From: Haemonchus contortus
Lineage: Eukaryota > Nematoda > Chromadorea > Rhabditida > Trichostrongylidae
Direction: 5' to 3'
Assembly: GCA_000469685.2 (NCBI GenBank)
Contig: LS997562.1
Coordinates: forward strand, 28,594,677-28,658,676
Length of the DNA stretch: 64,000 bases
The position numbers and the translations under genes were made by a program. This document shows positions 63,101 to 64,000 of the stretch, in pieces (position 1 is the first letter of the stretch; every line of letters starts with the position of its first letter). Under the pieces are notes generated by a model, which did not search any database, had not been told where the DNA came from, and saw nothing but the letters and a program-made list of their open reading frames with translations.

Positions 63101-63939
63101 AGGATATAATGGAAATTTGCAATGGTACAGCTGACATTTTTCTACTTTGGTCTAAGTTGACTGAGTGCGTTGAATGGGGTGAATGGGGTGATGTAGTAAG
63201 GCTTAACAAGCGCTCTTGCCTTTTTCCAACAAAATATTTAAGGTCACTGTACTTCTCGGGCAGAATGGCGCTGGTAAAAGTACCACTTTCTCAATAATAT
63301 GTGGAATCACCTCTCCTACAGCAGGTACCTTACTGGAAAAAAATTTAGAGTAAAGCTTCTTTTCTTCTCAGACCTCTTCCAAGAGGGGCGACTTCTAGGG
63401 AACCGTTTCGCATTCTGGAAAGAAAGTGTCTTTGATAGCAAAACTGATAGTCATAGAAAAACTTCCGTCCGGTGGTTCAGGAGAGGTCTTCATCTGTGGA
63501 TTGGACATACAGCAGCATCGATCAGAGTCCCGTAGGCGAATCGGTTTGTGTCCACAAGCGAATGCTCTGTTCAACCAATTAACAGTTAATGAACACCTTT
63601 GGCTTATTCATGGGATCAAAGGAGCCAGCGGTGACTATAAGGTTGAAGGGCAACAACTGCTTGACCAACTCAATTTGGATGAAAAATCCAATGAGGTGCA
63701 TTATCGTTCGGTTTCATCCAGTAGCTGCTTGTGTTATCGTTCTTCGACTGTCCGTCTTCTAATGACTAACATTTCCAGCTCGCAATGAATCTCTCCGGCG
63801 GTCAGAAGCGTAAACTCTCCGTGTCGATGGCGCTGATCGGTCAGAGTTCCGTGGTGTTGCTGGATGAACCTACAGCTGGTATGGATCCAGGTGCTCGAAG
63901 AGATGTAGAGGCGCTCCTGGAAAAGATCAAAGTGGATCG
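31469..63939 (+). CDS. ABCA-subfamily full ABC transporter, N-terminal half (runs off right edge)
   Basis: Membrane lipid-type transporter of the ABCA family (C. elegans ced-7/abt group). Exons seen: about 31469-31606, about 31723-31796, 31837-31976, 32205-32378, 32592-32747, 43331-43513, 43569-43691, 47116-47227, 60770-60919, 60972-61147, 61251-61358, 62955-63050, 63243-63324, 63481-63695, 63779-63939. N-terminal membrane segment (FELILPVIFLLPVTLLVV), extracellular loop, transmembrane set (VAVFLAISSYVWGLCVFIL, FLSVMGLSTPVFYLSH), then NBD1 with Walker A GQNGAGKST, Q-loop LCPQANALF, signature LSGGQKRKLS, and Walker B VVLLDEP. From 43331 on every junction is phase-consistent. The phases of the first two junctions are unresolved, and at least one loop exon between 32747 and 43331 is missing. 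The second half lies beyond the window. Introns are packed with transposons. Confidence 0.9.
32748..33640. other. ABCA intron sequence, unassigned
   Basis: No exon was recognised. A TATA-like run and short repeats near 33040-33120 could be the decayed 5' end (LTR) of the BEL/Pao copy that follows, but no matching second LTR was found. Confidence 0.35.
33645..34085 (+). mobile_element. BEL/Pao-type retrotransposon, 5' gag fragment (copy A, first part)
   Basis: Frame-broken coding remnants (KTLKNLVSRYAEYT; then QIKEGRENLTKLYDEIRE) resemble the helical N-terminus of the gag in copy B on the minus strand (TLSNLLDKYSSYAD). The fragment stops where the Penelope-like element begins; gag resumes at about 39460. 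Confidence 0.55.
34127..34287 (-). repeat. Left inverted terminal repeat of Penelope-like element B
   Basis: 161 bp, reverse complement of 39277-39437. Such inverted pseudo-LTRs at the 5' end are typical of Penelope-like elements. It contains the hammerhead-like motif and is cut at 34288 by the CR1 tail. Confidence 0.85.
34187..34214 (-). ncRNA. Hammerhead-ribozyme-like motif (left repeat of element B)
   Basis: On the minus strand: CTGAAGA, C, stem GAC/GTC closing a GATTTA loop, GAAA, C, then GTC. This matches the CUGANGA...GAAA...UH core and the minimal stem III known from Penelope-like elements. Predicted cleavage after GTC, at 34187/34186. Confidence 0.6.
34512..36152 (-). CDS. CR1 ORF2, reverse transcriptase part
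   Basis: About 546 open residues with RT blocks in order: NYRPISVTSIIARVFEKI, KQHGFVKCKSTVTQLLE, HFDFMNAFDKVPH, SGVPQGGVLPPLLFN and the catalytic FADDLKIY. The usual GVPQGSVLGPLLF appears with Ser and Gly changed. The C-terminal region (LEYGTVIYSP ... FFCHRAGLEFN) is typical of CR1/jockey-type elements. It is separated from the endonuclease by frameshifts (36153-36400), with one shadow frame bridging at 36163-36408. Confidence 0.88.
   Translation of the reverse strand: MAGHFSSVFSQSDTVEERTTSSVSVFPAMAHCLWFQEGELADCSKKWPKSFSLSPDAVRLCFLKRVWTVDLSPLRYIMNLSLIRGEEPLLWKHSYVNPVPRKPPYDIVYNYRPISVTSIIARVFEKIVRKKMLDHLDKYHVISPKQHGFVKCKSTVTQLLEALNDWTLGMDGKKEIHIIHFDFMNAFDKVPHGKLLLKLESVGIRGALLECLREFITNRTFQVRIGNTFSSAQKITSGVPQGGVLPPLLFNIYTYELSSLITSAGVRCKIFADDLKIYKVIDSANDTAGLQTAIDAVCTWSKEWGLPLSQEKTKVLILSRSQPKPYSYYMEGNVLETVKEITDLGFVINHNLNFDDHINKIVSKATNKIFNFYKAFRSKDVQVLFRAFKTYIRPILEYGTVIYSPHKKILIKTIEKVQNDFTRKLLIRVHGYNYMTIPHSAIRNKMLGLQSLEQRRKLNDVLMLYKILNLKVSIDKSKLFSAGDSRTRGGNLKVYIPRPKTPHRSHFFCHRAGLEFNRIVKRGDVPKTIAQFKKLATQHIQCNHGT
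36381..37319 (-). CDS. CR1 ORF2, apurinic-type endonuclease part
   Basis: About 312 residues from ATG at 37319. Endonuclease motifs: FIALTETWL, GGGVALLI, AFLALGDFNLPEIDW, and SDLLFC. The final SDH-type motif is altered (FPKSNRI at the expected place). The frame ends at 36381, and RT coding continues in another frame, indicating a frameshift near 36380-36420. It nicks target DNA during retrotransposition in active relatives. Confidence 0.8.
   Translation of the reverse strand: MFPRCCGCEFKCLLSNIRSLPRNCDSLIFLLTGSRHDFDFIALTETWLKKSLENSTFLGILNHEYNLLRCDRPRRAGGGVALLIRNKYSYREIFKETTSDSYELLCCDFSVLSVLCRVAIVYRAPACSHSLTQQLFKALTDLSICPHAFLALGDFNLPEIDWSGKTTYSIGSLADIILRLCKDYGLKQMVTNPTRRNNISDLLFCNKEELIEKVSTGPLHLRFPKSNRITILRRRFAAADYGKICHDLADVDWYGSFQNCANVNEMYELFVFVIRHTIQIFVPVVEDSGGRPPFPDYLTPFSEICSRLGIPR
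37319..38152 (-). CDS. CR1 ORF1 protein
   Basis: 277 residues from ATG at 38152 (starts MSSLLSVVSKFKGRKRG). A coiled coil around residues 55-90 (LDVLTSENKELTEEVQKLKD) is followed by a Ser/Thr-rich linker and a conserved block (FLVIIGIPESRDPLATNR ... YRMGKRSQSRPRLLK) found in ORF1 proteins of nematode CR1-like elements, thought to bind RNA. The open frame is intact. Its TGA overlaps the ORF2 start as TGATG, suggesting stop-restart coupling. Confidence 0.8.
   Translation of the reverse strand: MSSLLSVVSKFKGRKRGLIDLGSPQASEQEKAVASAVDQLMADDSMPAYMKTIVDYLLDVKERLDVLTSENKELTEEVQKLKDENSRLRCSLSQKSQSEPLVETNNSSTQTSLPSKDGNPTSVDCCESKELSRFLVIIGIPESRDPLATNRIIHDFQCVRQLFDFLNIECVPLSLYRMGKRSQSRPRLLKAILPAARFKEVAIKRAPTLRLSPCRGTYICASLPKAERDKLRALRLAARGKPDKFPTTRNDTSPVVTPNNHSRLEDVSMSPISPLNT
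38530..39437 (+). mobile_element. Penelope-like element B: linker, GIY-YIG endonuclease and right repeat
   Basis: A 3' part of a Penelope-like element. The linker reads LPFISDEISAEIRRC. A Cys-rich knuckle (CIVCPFGRNGDC) leads into the GIY-YIG domain (GIVYQLQCS, then IYIGETGRMLGIRVKEH, LGRHRLEGHHGKDFDIKC, ERNPKLNNRNEC). A one-base frameshift near 38825 separates YQLQCS from IYIGET. The stop is at 39118-39120. The 3' region 39121-39437 includes the right terminal repeat 39277-39437. The RT proper is absent (5' truncation plus CR1 insertion). Confidence 0.82.
39347..39374 (+). ncRNA. Hammerhead-ribozyme-like motif (right repeat of element B)
   Basis: Same 28-base core as 34187-34214: CTGAAGA, stem GAC/GTC, GAAA, C, GTC. 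The neighbouring GTCC and GGCC could form a short stem I. Predicted cleavage after 39374. Ribozymes in Penelope-like terminal repeats are established; activity here is inferred. Confidence 0.62.
39460..40930 (+). mobile_element. BEL/Pao retrotransposon, gag and start of protease (copy A, second part)
   Basis: The open gag frame runs from about 39495 to a stop at 40213. A DUF1759-like domain reads PPEFHGNSEDFPEYRANFET and KILLLKEILRGRAQASIEG. After a frameshift comes a zinc-knuckle region (CWKC ... CAKCEQKHHASLCF, about 40237-40340), then a retropepsin-like FDTGA near 40608. Similarity ends about 40930 with no RT. It is a truncated, broken copy belonging with the gag fragment at 33645-34085; PLE B separates the two. 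Confidence 0.78.
40947..41024 (+). tRNA. tRNA-Met(CAT)-like sequence, probable pseudogene or SINE head
   Basis: 78 bases fold by eye as a cloverleaf. Acceptor AGTGCC/GGCATT; D-arm GGCC/GGTT with the A-box-like TGGCCTAGCGGTAGTGG; anticodon loop TTCATAA (CAT); T-arm GCGGG/TCCGC with loop CTTGCTC instead of TTCGAAT. The degraded B box argues against a working tRNA. Confidence 0.4.
41640..42250. repeat. Decayed minisatellite related to the Helitron core
   Basis: A TTTG-rich tract is followed by four or five degraded units carrying GGGAACACTTATGGTGGGTAGCAGGACC-like and CCCACAAGAGGCGGAGTTT-like words, as in 18171-19150. No Helitron ends were found. 41025-41639 holds nothing recognised. Confidence 0.6.
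42251..43330. other. ABCA intron sequence, unassigned
   Basis: A minus-strand frame at 42640-42876 (contains GIKCTTCETSNQSNEYDSEN) has a protein-like composition. I recognise no family for it. No missing ABCA loop exon was found here. Confidence 0.35.
43970..44560. repeat. Minisatellite, about 4.5 units of about 125 bp
   Basis: Units share ACCACTTTTTTCCCGC, GTTTCTGAACAGAG and AAGCCCCGCCCAC. They lie in the same orientation as, and just 3' of, the Helitron-like head at 45155. Open frames across it are repeat artefacts. Confidence 0.88.
44998..45135. repeat. (CAAA)n followed by (CAGA)n microsatellite
   Basis: About 33 bp of CAAA and about 105 bp of CAGA units with one CATA interruption. This is the counterpart of the (TG)n tract in the other Helitron. 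The TDRQ-repeat frame here is not a gene. Confidence 0.97.
45370..46850. mobile_element. Cluster of related foldback MITEs
   Basis: Several inverted pairs occur. 45470-45510 pairs with 45546-45590 (GGCGCCCATTATGGGGCACA and its degraded mirror). 45700-45900 mirrors 46410-46635 (CAGACTTC ... CCTGCGTGCGTGC). 46442-46463 and 46470-46491 are perfect 22-bp arms with a 6-base loop. 46681-46725 pairs with 46742-46785. Ends share the GAAGT.TGAAAGCAGCC word with the MITE at 30926-31147. No transposase is present. Confidence 0.7.
47228..48110. other. Start of the 13.5-kb ABCA intron, unassigned part
   Basis: No exon or known repeat was recognised. The intron 47228-60769 is bounded by exons that join in phase (G plus TG). 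Confidence 0.4.
48111..49960. mobile_element. Large foldback element with an asymmetric right arm
   Basis: Outer arms 48111-48358 and 49691-49960 are inverted copies at clearly recognisable identity. Inner arms about 48366-48450 and 49040-49125 (TACAAGTCGTTAGAATTTGA and its mirror) also pair. About 565 bp (49126-49690) lies only in the right half, suggesting a later insertion. No transposase was seen. Confidence 0.7.
50212..51765 (-). mobile_element. env-like remnant of BEL/Pao copy B
   Basis: Minus-strand fragments downstream of the gag/pol remnants encode a Cys-rich ectodomain, including the block TGCYKCQEGAEVTVSC (about 50800-50845). About 300 bp later comes a hydrophobic segment with TSLIGPIVITIMLKAIVLGI (about 50395-50455). 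This layout resembles phlebovirus-type class II glycoproteins captured by some nematode BEL elements. It is fragmented by stops and frameshifts. Described only as an old endogenous remnant. Confidence 0.5.
51765..52720 (-). mobile_element. mariner transposon, degraded transposase
   Basis: Minus strand. A helix-turn-helix part (VDAVHKLILQDR; TYREIEATLGISGTSLHSIL; HEHLTVKKF) is followed by the first catalytic block (DIETGDGSWIYTYEPKRKQQ), STVWVFQDGPNPTK, a second block (HHPDNASSHTSAQTI in a shifted frame) and a C-terminal NWFERMQKCIDLN. Frameshifts are frequent and the start is lost. It is inserted between the RT and env remnants of BEL copy B. Terminal repeats were not resolved, so the ends are approximate. 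Confidence 0.82.
52740..53900 (-). mobile_element. BEL/Pao copy B: protease-RT junction and start of RT
   Basis: Three overlapping frames read in order: HIPVGLNCNYRLVPPNSNL; then LFELQSLGIFPDELIGEE and NYAVAFHRLILLWNRLQTN; then ISVGCYYMPHSKVW, LQIVFDPLSIKCGQ, and ILLLCDIQAAF. These are the typical BEL protease-to-RT linker and the first RT blocks, with the first catalytic aspartate in the CDIQAAF block. The YVDD region, RNase H and integrase are absent. Confidence 0.75.
54430..55700 (-). mobile_element. BEL/Pao copy B: gag remnant
   Basis: A DUF1759-like fragment lies at 54677-54985 (IRMLIDRMVSAGEDIRIAQE, KDEVKIEDIMNELEKEIEA), alignable with gag of copy A. A zinc-knuckle trace (CSRCKQMHDASACF) lies near 54440-54500. 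Upstream helical gag pieces lie at 55156-55690 (VEARLTESRIKLQKPARKL; TLSNLLDKYSSYAD). Multiple stops. Same family as copy A but opposite orientation. Confidence 0.72.
55980..56060. repeat. Single decayed unit of the Helitron-type minisatellite
   Basis: CCGGAAATTCATAACTTCTG followed by GATGGTGGGTAGCAGG matches unit words at 18171-18400. Confidence 0.5.
56061..58671. other. ABCA intron sequence, unassigned
   Basis: GATAAG-rich degraded repeats occupy 56061-56600. The rest is AT-rich, without recognised exon, repeat family or RNA gene. Confidence 0.35.
58672..60283. mobile_element. piggyBac-like MITE flanked by TTAA
   Basis: Left end TTAA|CCCTTTGACGACAGCGCG at 58668-58689. The right end CGCGCTGTTGTCAAAGGG|GTAA at 60266-60287 is its reverse complement with one change. 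TTAA target sites (the right one mutated to GTAA) and CCC...GGG ends are piggyBac hallmarks. No intact transposase was found in the 1.6 kb. Confidence 0.75.
61738..62652. mobile_element. Penelope-like fragment C between about 120-bp inverted repeats
   Basis: Outer inverted repeats are 61738-61862 and 62526-62652 (CAAATTTGACACAAGCTCCG and its mirror). Inside, 61870-61955 is a degraded left pseudo-LTR with a hammerhead remnant. 61990-62335 is a frameshifted GIY-YIG tail (VKQHLAGERQGS; VGRH.LEGHQGSDFDIEC; PLCGL). Non-functional. It lies in the ABCA intron 61359-62954. Confidence 0.7.
61927..61952 (-). ncRNA. Degenerate hammerhead-like remnant of Penelope-like fragment C
   Basis: Minus strand reads CTGCATGA ... 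GTCGAAACGTC. The GAAACGTC half is intact and the CTGANGA half is mutated. Inactive by inspection. Confidence 0.35.
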
Positions 63940-64000
63940 GTCGGTTCTCCACAAAACTGCGAGCTCCAGGGAAGACCTGTAATCTCTGTACGATATCAGA

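Overview
The window looks like a gene-poor, transposon-rich stretch of a clade V parasitic nematode chromosome (hookworm/strongylid-like). This is an inference. It rests on short-exon genes with GT-AG introns, a class IX myosin and an ABCA transporter of nematode type, and the repeat set: CR1-like, RTE-like and BEL/Pao retroelements, Penelope-like elements (PLEs), a mariner and Helitrons. No bacterial-type features are present. Most long open frames in the raw sequence are repeats or shadows. The real genes are split into small exons, which I rebuilt by eye from splice sites and reading phase.

Layout. (1) 0.67-9.84 kb, minus strand: class IX myosin (hum-7-like), from an N-terminal RA-like domain through most of the motor. 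It runs off the left edge. (2) 9.9-17.2 kb: mostly unassigned, with one candidate exon, a foldback hairpin and two decayed RTE-type fragments. (3) 17.26-28.18 kb: a near-perfect palindrome with arms of about 4.48 kb. Each arm carries one copy, head to head, of a secreted protein with a C-type-lectin-like domain followed by a fibrinogen-related domain. The right copy (24083-27941) is intact: 13 exons, all phases consistent, 431 residues. The left copy is split in exon 12 by a 1,484-bp Helitron; the right arm preserves the empty insertion site. (4) 28.18-30.03 kb: Penelope-like fragments in divergent orientation.

(5) 31.47 kb to beyond the right edge, plus strand: an ABCA-type transporter. Its introns hold almost everything else: a BEL/Pao gag fragment interrupted by a PLE that is itself interrupted by a near full-length CR1 (33.6-40.9 kb); minisatellites and a second Helitron-like head (41.6-45.2 kb); foldback MITEs (45.4-46.8 kb); a larger foldback (48.1-50.0 kb); a second, env-bearing BEL/Pao remnant carrying a mariner (50.2-55.7 kb); a TTAA-flanked piggyBac-like MITE (58.7-60.3 kb); and a PLE fragment between inverted repeats (61.7-62.65 kb). 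The 13.5-kb intron between exons ending at 47227 and starting at 60770 joins in phase.

The most interesting items are the young palindrome with its natural filled/empty Helitron pair, the lectin-plus-fibrinogen architecture, and hammerhead-ribozyme-like motifs in the inverted terminal repeats of the PLEs. Coordinates are eye-derived. No alignment, gene prediction or folding program was run.
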